64,000 nucleotides of DNA from Flavobacterium limnophilum (GCF_027111315.2 NZ_CP114289.2:2480001-2544000); one strand, 5' to 3'; positions 25,672 to 35,440 are shown, numbered from the stretch's first letter. Made by a program: numbers and translations. Notes: generated from the sequence alone by a model not told the origin.

Positions 25672-26244
25672 ATGAAACTCGTTTTTGCCACCAACAACAA
25701 AAATAAAATCCTTGAAGTCCAACAAATGCTTCCCTCCTCTATCGAAATCATTAGCCTGGAAAGCATTGGCTGCTTCGAAGAAATTCCCGAAACTGCTGAT
25801 ACCATCGAGGAAAATGCCATTATGAAAGCCAATTACGTGACCCAAAAATACGGATACGACTGCTTTGCCGACGACACTGGGCTAGAAGTGGATGCCTTAA
25901 ACGGTGAACCTGGAGTCTTTTCTGCACGATATGCTGGCGAACAACGTAACTCCGATGACAACATGGACAAACTACTGGAAGCGTTAATTAACAAGACCGA
26001 TAGAAATGCCCAATTCAAGACCGTAATTGCCCTAAATAGCAACGGACAACAACATCTTTTTACCGGAATTGCACGCGGCGAAATCACTTTGGAAAAAACA
26101 GGAAACCAAGGCTTTGGCTACGACCCCATTTTTCAACCGGAAGGATTTGAGGCGACTTTTGCGCAACTTTCACTCGAAGAAAAGGGCGCCATCAGCCATC
26201 GTGGCAAGGCTACAGCACAACTCATAGGCTTTCTAAAAAACTAA
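25672..26244 (+). CDS. rdgB: Non-canonical purine NTP pyrophosphatase (RdgB/HAM1)
   Basis: A 190-residue house-cleaning enzyme that hydrolyses dITP, ITP and XTP to monophosphate plus pyrophosphate, keeping deaminated purines out of DNA. Family motifs: LVFATNNKNKILEVQQML at the N-terminus, FADDTGLEVDALNGEPGVFS (about 60-80, metal-binding acidic residues), GFGYDPIF (about 140) and the C-terminal SHRGKA. The start at 25672 is fixed by the promoter box just upstream. It lies 100 bp before the helicase gene, which has its own promoter. Confidence 0.95.
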   Translation: MKLVFATNNKNKILEVQQMLPSSIEIISLESIGCFEEIPETADTIEENAIMKANYVTQKYGYDCFADDTGLEVDALNGEPGVFSARYAGEQRNSDDNMDKLLEALINKTDRNAQFKTVIALNSNGQQHLFTGIARGEITLEKTGNQGFGYDPIFQPEGFEATFAQLSLEEKGAISHRGKATAQLIGFLKN

Positions 26245-26315
26245 CTATTTGATTTTCAAATAACAATAAAATGGTAAATCTAAATTACCCATTAGATTTT
26301 CTCGTTTATTCGACG

Positions 26316-26323
26316 TACCTTTG
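26316..26323 (+). promoter_or_regulatory. -7 box of the DEAD-box helicase gene
   Basis: TACCTTTG matches TAnnTTTG and sits over the TTG (26321) of the longest frame, so the ATG at 26345 is the start. Confidence 0.6.
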
Positions 26324-26344
26324 CGCCAAATTTTAAAAACATAT

Positions 26345-28282
26345 ATGAATAAATTTGAACAATTAGGATTGAGTGAATCGCTACAGCGTGCGATTATCGA
26401 TCTAGGATTTGAGAATCCGACCGAAGTACAGGAGAAAGCGATTCCCCTATTATTGGAACAAGACACAGATTTAGTTGCGTTGGCTCAGACAGGGACAGGG
26501 AAAACGGCAGCTTTTGGTTTTCCAGTCATTCAAAAAATTGATGCCGACAACAGAAATACACAGGCGTTAATCTTATCACCTACCCGCGAACTATGTTTGC
26601 AGATTACAAACGAACTTAAAAACTACTCAAAATACGAAAAAGGTATTAATGTAGTGGCTGTTTATGGTGGAGCGAGTATTACAGAACAGGCTAGAGACAT
26701 CAAAAGAGGTGCGCAAATTATTGTGGCTACTCCAGGTAGAATGCAGGACATGATTAACAGGGGATTGGTAAACATCTCTCAAATTAGTTACTGTATTCTT
26801 GACGAGGCAGACGAAATGTTGAATATGGGCTTCTACGAAGACATCGTAAACATTCTTTCTACCACGCCAGACGAAAAAAACACATGGTTATTCTCGGCTA
26901 CGATGCCAGCAGAAGTAGCTCGAATTGGAAAACAATTCATGACCAACCCAGTTGAAATTACTGTTGGTACCAAAAACTCGGGTTCAGCGACCGTTTCTCA
27001 CGAATTTTACTTGGTAAATGCCCGTGACCGTTACGAAGCTTTGAAAAGATTGGCCGATGCTAATCCAGACATTTTCTCTGTAGTTTTTTGTAGAACCAAA
27101 CGTGACACACAAGCTGTTGCCGAAAAATTAATCGAAGACGGATACAGCGCTGCCGCTTTGCACGGAGATTTATCTCAAGCGCAACGTGACGGGGTTATGA
27201 AATCGTTTAGAGGTCGTCAAATCCAAATGCTTGTGGCTACTGACGTTGCTGCTCGTGGAATTGACGTTGACAACATTACCCACGTGGTAAATTACCAACT
27301 TCCTGACGAAATAGAAACTTACAATCACCGTTCTGGCCGTACTGGTCGTGCAGGAAAATTGGGAACTTCCATCGTTATTGTAACCAAAAGTGAAATCCGC
27401 AAGATTTCTTCTATCGAAAGAATCATCAAACAGAAATTCGAAGAAAAAACAATTCCTTCTGGAATTGAAATCTGCGAAATCCAATTGTTGCACCTTGCCA
27501 ACAAGATTAAAGATACCGAAGTAGATCACGAAATTGACAACTACTTGCCAGCTATCAACAGCGTTTTGGAAGGTTTGTCAAAAGAAGAATTGATCAAGAA
27601 AATGGTATCGGTAGAATTCAACCGTTTCATCAATTACTACAAGAAAACAAGAGACCTTTCTTCTCAATCTTCAGGTTCTGAAAGACGTGACGACAGAGAA
27701 CCAAGAGAAAACAACAATGGTGGTGCCACAAGATATTTCGTGAACATTGGTTCAAGAGACAATTTTGACTGGATGTCATTGAAGGATTACTTGAAAGAAA
27801 CATTGGACTTGGGTCGTGATGACGTTTTCAAAGTAGACGTAAAAGAAGGTTTCTCTTTCTTTAACACTGATCCAGAACACACGGATAAAGTAATGGAAAT
27901 ATTGAACAACGTACAATTAGAAGGACGTAGAATCAATGTGGAGATTTCTAAAAACGACGGTGGCGGAAGACGTGATCACAACGGAAGAAGTTCTGGAGGT
28001 TTTGGTGGAGGAAGAAGTTCGGCTCCAAGAAGAGAAGGAAACTTTGCTCCAAGACGTGAAGGCGGATTTAGAAGTGACCGAGGATCAGCTCCTAGAGAAG
28101 GTGGTTTTGGTGGAAGAAGCGAATCAAGAAGCTCGGCAGCTCCTAGAACTGGCGGTTTCTCTGACAGAGCTCCAAGATCTTCAGAAGCTCCAAGGCGTGA
28201 CGGTGGTTCTTCAGAAAGACCAGCAAGACGTTCCGAAAGCTTTGGTGACGCACCAAGAGAAAGAAGACCAAGAAGAAGTTAA
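26345..28282 (+). CDS. DEAD-box RNA helicase with DbpA-like domain and RG-rich tail
   Basis: A 645-residue ATP-dependent RNA helicase of the DeaD/CsdA type, acting in ribosome assembly and RNA unfolding. Motifs in order: Q motif region (FENPTEVQEKAIP), AQTGTGKTAAFG, PTRELCLQI, TPGR, LDEADEMLNMGF, SATMP, VATDVAARGIDV and HRSGRTGRAGK. A DbpA-type RNA-binding domain (about 460-540: RYFVNIGSRDNFDWMSLKDY) follows. The last 100 residues are disordered and rich in Arg, Gly, Ser and Pro with repeated APRREG- and RSS-like units, which would add non-specific RNA binding. Such tails are common in cold-adapted Bacteroidota helicases. Confidence 0.95.
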   Translation: MNKFEQLGLSESLQRAIIDLGFENPTEVQEKAIPLLLEQDTDLVALAQTGTGKTAAFGFPVIQKIDADNRNTQALILSPTRELCLQITNELKNYSKYEKGINVVAVYGGASITEQARDIKRGAQIIVATPGRMQDMINRGLVNISQISYCILDEADEMLNMGFYEDIVNILSTTPDEKNTWLFSATMPAEVARIGKQFMTNPVEITVGTKNSGSATVSHEFYLVNARDRYEALKRLADANPDIFSVVFCRTKRDTQAVAEKLIEDGYSAAALHGDLSQAQRDGVMKSFRGRQIQMLVATDVAARGIDVDNITHVVNYQLPDEIETYNHRSGRTGRAGKLGTSIVIVTKSEIRKISSIERIIKQKFEEKTIPSGIEICEIQLLHLANKIKDTEVDHEIDNYLPAINSVLEGLSKEELIKKMVSVEFNRFINYYKKTRDLSSQSSGSERRDDREPRENNNGGATRYFVNIGSRDNFDWMSLKDYLKETLDLGRDDVFKVDVKEGFSFFNTDPEHTDKVMEILNNVQLEGRRINVEISKNDGGGRRDHNGRSSGGFGGGRSSAPRREGNFAPRREGGFRSDRGSAPREGGFGGRSESRSSAAPRTGGFSDRAPRSSEAPRRDGGSSERPARRSESFGDAPRERRPRRS

Positions 28283-28368
28283 CACATTTTGTTAATTTTC
28301 TTATAATTATACTGAAACTACAAAATATTTAATCCCGTTTTATTACTTTTAAAGTTTTAAACCAGTTT

Positions 28369-29136
28369 ATGAAATATTTTGTAGTTTTCTTTTTTTTAAT
28401 ACTCTCCTCAACAGCTTTTTCGCAAGTCATTGAACCAGCCCAAACCGTTACCGGGACTATTATCAATGACAACACGAAATTCCCTTTACCGAATGTAAAC
28501 ATCATCAACATCAATAAAGTGAGAGGTACAACCACGGATGATAGAGGTAATTTTGTACTTGCTGTTTCCGTAAATGACACTTTGCACATTAGCTGCATTG
28601 GTTTCCAATCCCTGAGAATTAGGGTGACCAATGACTGGGTAAGAACCAAAACTACCACCATCCAACTTACCGAAAAAGCTTATGCTCTGGAAGAAGTAAT
28701 CATCGGCCGATACAACTTGACAGGCTATCTCGAAGTAGATTCGAAATTAATTCCAACCCACGAAAATTACCGCTACAGCATCAACGGATTGACCGAAGGC
28801 TATGAAACTGGCGATACTTCGCCCAATGCATTCAGCAAAGCAATGGGAGCCATTTTCAATCCCGCCGACAAGCTTTACAACTTTTTTGGCAAGAAACCCA
28901 ACGAACTCAAAAGACTCAAAGAAATGAAGAAAGACGACACCGTTCGCAATCTTCTGGAAACCAAATTCGACCGAGAAACAATTTCCGTTTTACTAGGAAT
29001 CGACAAAAAAGAAATCGCCGAAATCCTGGAACGTTGCAGTTACTCCGAATCTTTCGTGAGAACCGCCAACGACCTGCAAATTCTCGACGCCATAAGTGGC
29101 TGTTATGAAGAATACAAGATTTTGAAGAAAAAATAG
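28369..29136 (+). CDS. Exported CarboxypepD_reg-like domain protein
   Basis: A 255-residue exported protein with signal MKYFVVFFFLILSSTAFSQ. Residues about 28-100 form a CarboxypepD_reg-like (carboxypeptidase-regulatory, beta-sandwich) domain: GTIINDNTKFPLPNVNIINI, GTTTDDRGNF and VNDTLHISCIGFQS. This is the domain that precedes TonB-dependent receptors in Bacteroidota, but no plug or barrel follows. The C-terminal half is charged and helical (KKPNELKRLKEMKKDD). It is probably periplasmic or outer-membrane associated. It is followed by a terminator. Confidence 0.85.
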   Translation: MKYFVVFFFLILSSTAFSQVIEPAQTVTGTIINDNTKFPLPNVNIININKVRGTTTDDRGNFVLAVSVNDTLHISCIGFQSLRIRVTNDWVRTKTTTIQLTEKAYALEEVIIGRYNLTGYLEVDSKLIPTHENYRYSINGLTEGYETGDTSPNAFSKAMGAIFNPADKLYNFFGKKPNELKRLKEMKKDDTVRNLLETKFDRETISVLLGIDKKEIAEILERCSYSESFVRTANDLQILDAISGCYEEYKILKKK

Positions 29137-29192
29137 TTTTTTTTAGTACTCGGCTTTCAGTCGCAGTAAACAGAACTCCCATACACAAAATT

Positions 29193-29226
29193 AATCCCTA
29201 ATTGTTAATCAGTTAGGGATTTTTTA
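29193..29226 (+). terminator. Intrinsic terminator
   Basis: AATCCCTAA (29193-29201) pairs with TTAGGGATT (29213-29221), followed by TTTTT. Downstream of the CarboxypepD_reg-like gene. Confidence 0.85.
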
Positions 29227-29614
29227 TTGGCGTTTTTGGGAGTAGAATCAAGACGGAACAAACAAGAAAGTGAACGCCAAGATTAATTATATTCAAATGA
29301 AAAAAAGGCATAAATTAAGCCAACAAACTGAAAAACAACAAACAAATAAACTAATTTCAAAACCCTATCATCATCCCCTTTTTCAACCATTCGAAAGTCA
29401 TAAATATTTAAAAATGAACCTAATACCGTATTTATTAGTGTGGTTCAGACACTTTTTTACTTACAACCGCAACACCCAGAATTACAAGAAATTAGCTTCT
29501 AAAAAAAGACTTTCGTAGATAAAATGACTATAAATAAGGGATTTTCTTTGAATTTTGTACAACCTTCACTATCTTTCGGATTCAAAAAAAAATAACCCCT
29601 TATACATTGAAAAG
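29227..29614. other. Gene-poor stretch
   Basis: Nothing beyond a promoter-like TATCTTTC near 29571 before the DUF349 gene is supported. An 82-codon frame at 29270-29518 has low-complexity composition (Gln/Lys/Asn-rich start) and no family resemblance, and is not called. Confidence 0.5.
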
Positions 29615-31612
29615 ATGTTAGAAGAAAAGAATGATAACCTGCTTGAGGCAGATGGAAGTGCAACAACCAATTTGCCTGAAATGATTGAAACCGGAACAGA
29701 AGTTTTGGAAGAATTGGACGTAGTTGAAACAAACGATGAAACCATTACAGAACAAGTAGAAGAAGTTGCTCCTACAATTACTGATGGAGAACCATCAAAC
29801 AACACCATTATCGACGCTATCGCTGATACCAATGCCGAGGAAAGTGAAGACGAAACACTCAAAGAGCGTCATGATATTCCAATGTTGGATTATGAAGCCA
29901 TGCCTCTAGAATCACTAGTTGAGGAATTGAAAAATTTGGTGACCAACGAAAAAGTGATGTCGGTAAAAGATCACGTTGAAGAAATCAAAAAAACATTCTT
30001 GGCAAAATACTACCACCTTTTAGAAGAGAAAAAAGAGGAATTTCTGGCCGAGAACACCGATACAAATGAAGAATTTCAATACCATTCTCCATTAAAAACA
30101 CAATTCGACCAATATTACACCTTGTACAAGGACAATAAAAATGCGCATTTCAAAAGTTTGCAAACCAACTTGAAAACCAACTTGGAAAACAGATTGGCGA
30201 TTGTGGAAGAATTGAAAGAATTAATCAATCCGCAGGCCAACATCAAAGACACCTTGAAACATTTTAATGATTTAAGAGAAAGATGGAAAAATGCAGGCCC
30301 TATTCCAAAAGACAAATACAACCACGTTTGGAACAACTACCATTTTCACGTAGAAAATTTTTATGATTATTTACATCTTGACAGAGAAGCCCGAGACCTT
30401 GATTTTAAACACAATTTAGAGCAAAAACAAAAAATTGTTACCCGTGTTGAAGAACTAATCAACGAAGCCGACGTCAACAAAGCCTTTAGAGAATTACAGG
30501 ATTTGCATAAAATCTGGAAAGAAGATATTGGACCCGTTTCCAGGGAACACCGTGATGAAATCTGGAACAAGTTCAGCGATTTGACAAAGCAGATGCACGA
30601 CAAACGCGAAGTTTTGTTTGAAAACATGCGTGGAACCGAACTGGAAAATCTGGAAAAGAAAAAACAAATTATTGCCAAAATTGAAGTCTTGGCCACCGAA
30701 AAAGTAAATGCACATTCGCAATGGTTGGCTCAAATAGAAAAAGTAGAAGCTTTGAGAACTGCTTTTTTCTCGGCCGGAAAAGTGCCTTCTGAAGTAAACG
30801 AGGAAACTTGGGCAGCGTTTAAAACTGCGGTCAGAAACTTCAATTCTTTCAAAAATTCCTTTTACAAAGACATCAAGAAAGACCAAAACAACAACTTGAA
30901 CAGAAAAACGGCTCTTGTTGCCAAAGCCAAAGAATTACAAGAAAGTAATGATTTTGCTGCAACTACACCTATCATGAAGCAAATTCAAGAAGAGTGGAAA
31001 CAAATTGGTCACGTGCCTAGAAAATATTCGGATAAAATTTGGGCCGAGTTCAAGGAAGCCTGCAACCATTATTTCGATAAATTAAAAGAACAGAAAAACG
31101 AAGAAAACAGCGAAGAAATTGAAGCTTTCGACAAAAAGAAAGCCTATTTGGAAACACTTAGGGAATTTCAATTGACGGGTGACCACAAAACCGATCTGGA
31201 TGCCATAAAAGCACATATCGAAACATGGAAAAGCTTTGGAAGGGTTCCTTTTCCGAGAAGACACATTGAAGGGAAATTCAATAAAGTTTTGGATGCCTTG
31301 TTCGAAAAATTGAGCTTGAGCAAAAAAGACAGCGAAATGATGCGTTTCTCCAACAGGATCGATAGTTTGTCTGAGAACAACGATTCCAGAAAACTGGAAA
31401 ATGAAAAGATTTTCTTGATGAGAAAAATTGACGAAATCAAGAACGAAATTTTCCAATTGGAAAACAACATCCAGTTTTTTGCCAATACCAGAAATGCAAA
31501 AAAGGAAAATTCAATAGTGTTGGAAGTGCGTAAAAACATTGAAAAACACAGAGAAGAAATGGAAATTTTAAAAGATAAATTGAAACAAATCAGAAATTTG
31601 AATCAAGCCTAA
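29615..31612 (+). CDS. DUF349 repeat protein
   Basis: A 665-residue soluble protein. After an acidic, low-complexity N-terminus (about 1-110), it contains at least five DUF349 helical repeats of about 75 residues, each with a W-x-x-I/A-G-x-V/I-P core: WKNAGPIPKDKYNHVW, WKEDIGPVSREHRDEIW, FFSAGKVPSEVNEETWAAF, WKQIGHVPRKYSDKIWAEF and WKSFGRVPFPRRHIEGKF. The C-terminus is coiled-coil. ATG 29615 is preferred over the upstream TTG frame. DUF349 proteins are widespread in Bacteroidota and Actinobacteria; their role is not established, and the repeat architecture suggests a binding scaffold. Confidence 0.9.
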   Translation: MLEEKNDNLLEADGSATTNLPEMIETGTEVLEELDVVETNDETITEQVEEVAPTITDGEPSNNTIIDAIADTNAEESEDETLKERHDIPMLDYEAMPLESLVEELKNLVTNEKVMSVKDHVEEIKKTFLAKYYHLLEEKKEEFLAENTDTNEEFQYHSPLKTQFDQYYTLYKDNKNAHFKSLQTNLKTNLENRLAIVEELKELINPQANIKDTLKHFNDLRERWKNAGPIPKDKYNHVWNNYHFHVENFYDYLHLDREARDLDFKHNLEQKQKIVTRVEELINEADVNKAFRELQDLHKIWKEDIGPVSREHRDEIWNKFSDLTKQMHDKREVLFENMRGTELENLEKKKQIIAKIEVLATEKVNAHSQWLAQIEKVEALRTAFFSAGKVPSEVNEETWAAFKTAVRNFNSFKNSFYKDIKKDQNNNLNRKTALVAKAKELQESNDFAATTPIMKQIQEEWKQIGHVPRKYSDKIWAEFKEACNHYFDKLKEQKNEENSEEIEAFDKKKAYLETLREFQLTGDHKTDLDAIKAHIETWKSFGRVPFPRRHIEGKFNKVLDALFEKLSLSKKDSEMMRFSNRIDSLSENNDSRKLENEKIFLMRKIDEIKNEIFQLENNIQFFANTRNAKKENSIVLEVRKNIEKHREEMEILKDKLKQIRNLNQA

Positions 31613-31635
31613 AAATTAAAATATTCGACAATACC

Positions 31636-31672
31636 AAAACCTCTTTCCAAATTTGGATTGAGGTTTTTGTAT
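31636..31672 (+). terminator. Intrinsic terminator
   Basis: AAAACCTC pairs with GAGGTTTT around an inner TCCAAATTTGGA palindrome, followed by TGTATTT. Downstream of the DUF349 gene. Confidence 0.8.
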
Positions 31673-31759
31673 TTAAAAAGAATACTGAAATTTAAAATTT
31701 TAACTTTCATTTATTAAAAAAAATAGAGCAAAGTTGACGGTAACCTTTAAATTTGCAAA

Positions 31760-32107
31760 ATGAATTGGATTCGAAAAACCCTTGTTTTTATTGGACTATC
31801 GATAGTTTTTTTATTTGCTTTTAATGCAAATGAATCTACTGTTGACAAAATCCAGTCCGCAAAAACCGAATCTTCCTTTTCTGTTGACGGTATCCATTCT
31901 TCGGTTTTCATCCAGCCGCAAGCAAGCAGTTTTTTTGCTTCTCCTCAAAAAACACTAGATTTTTCAGTCGTAAAATATTTTGAAAATTATCTGGTTGTCA
32001 TTCCAATTTTAAAAGTCGTTACCCTTTTTACCCCTTTTGCGAATCAAGACATCAACCGATGTGAAATGGTTTCGCTCCTACTCTTTCCTTTCCATTATTT
32101 TTGGTGA
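31760..32107 (+). CDS. Small exported or membrane hypothetical protein
   Basis: A 115-residue product with one N-terminal hydrophobic segment (TLVFIGLSIVFLFAFNA) and a second, weaker one near 75-92 (NYLVVIPILKVVTLF). There are no recognisable motifs. A TAAATTTG box (31748-31755) lies only 4 bases before the ATG, which would make the transcript nearly leaderless if it is the real promoter. It is the first of two small unknown genes before the respiratory block. Confidence 0.6.
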   Translation: MNWIRKTLVFIGLSIVFLFAFNANESTVDKIQSAKTESSFSVDGIHSSVFIQPQASSFFASPQKTLDFSVVKYFENYLVVIPILKVVTLFTPFANQDINRCEMVSLLLFPFHYFW

Positions 32108-32222
32108 TTTAAAGCATTTATTTTCCACAATTAGAAGAGTCGAATCTTCTTTTCCGGGCTAATATCAATTCGATATTCAGCTCCCCTTTATGTTATATTT
32201 CAAATTTAAAAAACAAAAATAA

Positions 32223-32702
32223 ATGGACACATCCGTAACTATTATAGGCCTTTTCATAACCTTATTAATCGGGATTCCCATATTCTACGCTATGAGATCA
32301 AATTCAATTAATAATACAAAAATCAAAGAAATAAAAGATAAATTCAGCCAAAACAATCGCTTAAACTTTGAATTAACGGAAACCCAAAACAAAAAAGTCT
32401 TGGCTTTGGACGAAAAAAACAAAGGATTTCTTTTAATGGATTTTAATTCCAGGGAAGAAGAAATCGTGAATTTTATAGACCTAAATACCATTGATTCCTG
32501 CAAACTGTCGATTACAGCAGAAGGAAACTCCAATACCATCGTAAAAATCGAGTTTGAATTTCAAAACAAGAAAGATAAAAAAACAGAATCGATTCCATTT
32601 TACAAAATTGAAAATGATCAAATAGACCAGGTTTGCTTGTATGAAGACCATCAATTGGCAAAGAAATGGAGAGAAATTATCCAGGAGTGTATTTCTAACT
32701 AA
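32223..32702 (+). CDS. Hypothetical membrane-anchored protein
   Basis: A 159-residue protein with a single N-terminal membrane anchor (TIIGLFITLLIGIPIFYAM) and a cytoplasmic domain of mixed strands. That domain (KKVLALDEKNKGFLLMDFNS, VNFIDLNTIDSCKLSI, KIEFEFQNKKDKKTESIPFY) looks like a small PH-like or SHOCT-adjacent sensor fold. No named family recognised. It stands alone, with a terminator just after. Confidence 0.7.
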   Translation: MDTSVTIIGLFITLLIGIPIFYAMRSNSINNTKIKEIKDKFSQNNRLNFELTETQNKKVLALDEKNKGFLLMDFNSREEEIVNFIDLNTIDSCKLSITAEGNSNTIVKIEFEFQNKKDKKTESIPFYKIENDQIDQVCLYEDHQLAKKWREIIQECISN

Positions 32703-32737
32703 TCCGTATTTTTTTACATTGATTATTAATTCATCAG

Positions 32738-32764
32738 AAGAGGCATTAAAAGCCTCTTTTTTTG
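32738..32764 (+). terminator. Intrinsic terminator
   Basis: AAGAGGC pairs with GCCTCTT around ATTAAAA, followed by a run of T. Downstream of the 32223-32702 gene. Confidence 0.85.
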
Positions 32765-32786
32765 TAAGCAAAAGCGAAATTTTATA

Positions 32787-32829
32787 TGATAATTATCATT
32801 TTAATTTTAACATTCTCAGTTTACTTTTG
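32787..32829 (+). promoter_or_regulatory. FNR-type box and promoter of hemN
   Basis: The perfect dyad TGATAATTATCA (32787-32798, TGAT-N4-ATCA) is followed after 23 bp by the -7 box TACTTTTG (32822-32829). Transcription would start near 32834, placing the dyad centre near -41.5, the class II activator position of Fnr/Crp proteins. Confidence 0.7.
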
Positions 32830-32851
32830 AATAATGAAAAACGTGTCTATT

Positions 32852-34216
32852 ATGAATAATTCTATCCTTCAAAAATATAATGTTCCGGGCCCGAGATACA
32901 CAAGTTATCCAACAGTTCCTTATTGGGACGAAGACAACTTTACCTATGAAAACTGGCTTGAGACCTTAAAGAGGTCTTTTGTGGAAAGTAATTCAAAAGA
33001 AGGATTGAGTCTTTATATACATCTTCCTTTTTGCGAAAGTATGTGTACATTTTGTGGTTGCAACAAGCGAATCACGAAAAATCACGATGTAGAAAACCCT
33101 TATATTGAAGCCGTTCTAAAAGAATGGGCTTTATACTGCGATATTCTTGACGAAAAACCCATTATAAAAGAAATTCATTTGGGTGGAGGAACACCTACTT
33201 TTTTCTCCACAAAAAATTTGGAAGACTTGATAAACGGAATTTTCTGTTACGCAGAAAAAGCCAAAGATCACGAATTCAGTTTTGAAGGCCATCCCAACAA
33301 TACGACTCGCGCCCATTTGCAAAAACTATATGAATTAGGTTTTAGAAGAGTTAGTTTTGGTGTTCAGGATTACTCAGAAAAAGTACAAAAAGCCATTCAT
33401 AGAAACCAACCTTTCCATAATGTGGCCAAAGTCACTTTTTGGGCCAAGGAAATCGGTTATACCTCCATTGGTCACGACCTTATTTTTGGATTGCCTTTTC
33501 AAGGAATTGACGATGTAATTGACACCATTGAAAAAACACATTCGTTACAACCAGACCGATTAGCATTCTACAGTTATGCCCATGTGCCATGGATAAAAGG
33601 AAATGGACAGCGCGGTTTTAATGATGAAGATATTCCAAAAGACGAAGAGAAGCGACAACTGTATGAAGTGGGGAAAGATTTATTGGACGAAAATGATTAT
33701 TATGAGATAGGAATGGATCATTTTGCCTTAAAAAGCGACAGCTTGTATGGATCCTTCAAAAACGGAAAATTACACCGTAATTTTATGGGCTACAGTTCTT
33801 CAAAAACCCAACTAATGATTGGTTTGGGAGTTTCTTCCATAAGCGACAGTTGGTATAGTTTTGCGCAAAACGTAAAAAGTTTGGAAGAATATTATGCTCT
33901 TTTAGAAACGGATAAATTACCTATTCTCAGAGGACATCTTTTAACTACCGAAGACCTCATCATTAGAAAACACATTTTGAACATTATGTGTCAATTTGAA
34001 ACTTCTTGGGAAGACAAAGCCAATTATGTAGAAGAAATTCCAGAAATAATAGCCCAACTGGAAGAAATGAAAAAGGACAGATTGGTCATTATCAAAACAA
34101 ATGGAATTTTGGTCACTGATGCCGGCAAACCCTTTATTCGCAACATTTGCATGGCTTTTGATTTGCGCTTGAAAAGAAAAACACCCGAAACACAATTGTT
34201 TTCGATGACGATTTAA
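32852..34216 (+). CDS. hemN: Oxygen-independent coproporphyrinogen III oxidase
   Basis: A 454-residue radical-SAM enzyme converting coproporphyrinogen III to protoporphyrinogen IX without oxygen, in the cytoplasm. Visible: PGPRYTSYPTVPYW near the N-terminus, the 4Fe-4S/SAM motif CESMCTFCGC (CxxxCxxC plus a fourth Cys, as in true HemN), GGGTPTF, and EGHPNNTTRAHL with RVSFGVQD. An upstream ATG at 32834 coincides with the predicted transcription start, so the ATG at 32852 (MNNSILQKYNVPGPRY) is chosen. The FNR-like dyad upstream predicts induction at low oxygen, together with the cco operon on the opposite strand. Confidence 0.93.
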   Translation: MNNSILQKYNVPGPRYTSYPTVPYWDEDNFTYENWLETLKRSFVESNSKEGLSLYIHLPFCESMCTFCGCNKRITKNHDVENPYIEAVLKEWALYCDILDEKPIIKEIHLGGGTPTFFSTKNLEDLINGIFCYAEKAKDHEFSFEGHPNNTTRAHLQKLYELGFRRVSFGVQDYSEKVQKAIHRNQPFHNVAKVTFWAKEIGYTSIGHDLIFGLPFQGIDDVIDTIEKTHSLQPDRLAFYSYAHVPWIKGNGQRGFNDEDIPKDEEKRQLYEVGKDLLDENDYYEIGMDHFALKSDSLYGSFKNGKLHRNFMGYSSSKTQLMIGLGVSSISDSWYSFAQNVKSLEEYYALLETDKLPILRGHLLTTEDLIIRKHILNIMCQFETSWEDKANYVEEIPEIIAQLEEMKKDRLVIIKTNGILVTDAGKPFIRNICMAFDLRLKRKTPETQLFSMTI

Positions 34217-34226
34217 AGAGAGTTAA

Positions 34227-34928
34227 TCAATGACAATTTGGTGTTGACTGCACGAATAAACTCATGTCAGAAGGAGACACATAAGGGATTCCCAAGCCCA
34301 AACCTCTTAAAATAAATGCTATTCCCATTGCCACGGCAACATAAGGAATAGCTTTTTGTATTTTATTTCGAACGGGAACTGTCAAAAAAGACTGGAGATA
34401 AACCACACTGCTCATCATTGGAACGGTGCCCAACCCAACCAACACCATATAAAAAACGCCCAGAACTTCGTTTTGCATCGCAATAGCGCCAAACAAGGCA
34501 ACATAAACCATGCCGCAAGGCAGGAATCCATTGAGCAATCCGATAGTGAATAGTGATTTGTAGGTTTTGTTTTTGAATTGTTTTCCCAAAGTGGATTTCA
34601 CTTTAGAAATCAAGACAAAAACAGGTTTCGAAAAATTGTATCGCGCAAAAACTTTCTCCGGAATCAAGATAACCGCAATCATTGCCACACCAATAAATAT
34701 CGACATTTTTTGTTGCATTCCAGCAAGATACAACCCTCTTCCCAACAGCCCAAAAACCAACCCAATTGAGGCATAAGCCGTCAATCTTCCCAAATGATAT
34801 GTTATGATTTGGGTAACTTTTTTGGCTTGATTGGTTCTATCCACAGGCAACATCATGGCAATAGGACCACACATTCCGATGCAGTGAAAACTACTGATTA
34901 AACCAAAGAGGAAAGCGGTGTAAAGCAT
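34227..34928 (-). CDS. SafE/DsbD_2-like membrane protein at the end of the cco cluster
   Basis: A 233-residue protein with six membrane helices and the FHCIGMCGPIAMMLPV motif typical of the sulfite-exporter TauE/SafE (DsbD_2-type) family. The second half has a parallel LLNGFLPCGMVYVALFGAIA motif; the two Cys-Pro/Gly helices resemble those of DsbD/CcdA and copper-handling homologues. It lies just downstream of ccoH in the same direction, which in many Bacteroidota marks an accessory role in cbb3 oxidase maturation, probably copper or redox handling (inference). Confidence 0.82.
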   Translation of the reverse strand: MLYTAFLFGLISSFHCIGMCGPIAMMLPVDRTNQAKKVTQIITYHLGRLTAYASIGLVFGLLGRGLYLAGMQQKMSIFIGVAMIAVILIPEKVFARYNFSKPVFVLISKVKSTLGKQFKNKTYKSLFTIGLLNGFLPCGMVYVALFGAIAMQNEVLGVFYMVLVGLGTVPMMSSVVYLQSFLTVPVRNKIQKAIPYVAVAMGIAFILRGLGLGIPYVSPSDMSLFVQSTPNCH

Positions 34929-34996
34929 TGTTTTAAGTTTTCGGTATCAGTTTACAATATTCAGTTTACTAAACCGACTACTGAACATTGAAACTT

Positions 34997-35440
34997 TTAT
35001 TCAACATAAATGATTTCTTTTGTAAGGTATTGTTTCCCTTCGTATTGCCATTCCATATTAATGTTCCAGCGACCACCCAACAACTTTTTCTTTGGCACAT
35101 TCAAAGAAGAACCAGAAAGAGGAACTTCAAAATCAAATTTCTTGTTGGAAGGCCTATAAAAAACCACTTTGCCTTTGATGTTTTCTGGAACAAATAGCTC
35201 TGGAAAAACAATTGTAATTCCGTCGGCAGTATTTGTTATTACCGGTTTTTGGGCCAAATCTTGGGCATTTTGAATCCTGGCCATTTCATCACCAAATTTC
35301 GCATCGTGCTTGTAATATTCTTCCACAACCAATTCGTTGTCGTATTTGGAATCCGATTGCACATGGATTACAAAATACAAAATAAAACTTATAAATATCG
35401 CAAAGGCAATTACAATCGCCGTTCCCCAATTAATTTTCAT
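34997..35440 (-). CDS. ccoH: CcoH/FixH-like cbb3 oxidase assembly protein
   Basis: A 147-residue protein with one N-terminal membrane helix (TAIVIAFAIFISFILYFVIH) and a periplasmic domain containing EEYYKHDAKFGDEMARIQNA, the FixH family signature region. FixH/CcoH assists assembly of the cbb3 oxidase with the CcoI copper ATPase. It is 21 bp after ccoG and 68 bp before the SafE-like gene. Confidence 0.85.
   Translation of the reverse strand: MKINWGTAIVIAFAIFISFILYFVIHVQSDSKYDNELVVEEYYKHDAKFGDEMARIQNAQDLAQKPVITNTADGITIVFPELFVPENIKGKVVFYRPSNKKFDFEVPLSGSSLNVPKKKLLGGRWNINMEWQYEGKQYLTKEIIYVE

Noticed and set aside
29270..29518. 82-codon frame on the plus strand
   Set aside because: Low-complexity composition, no recognisable domain, and it lies between a terminator and the next gene's upstream region.
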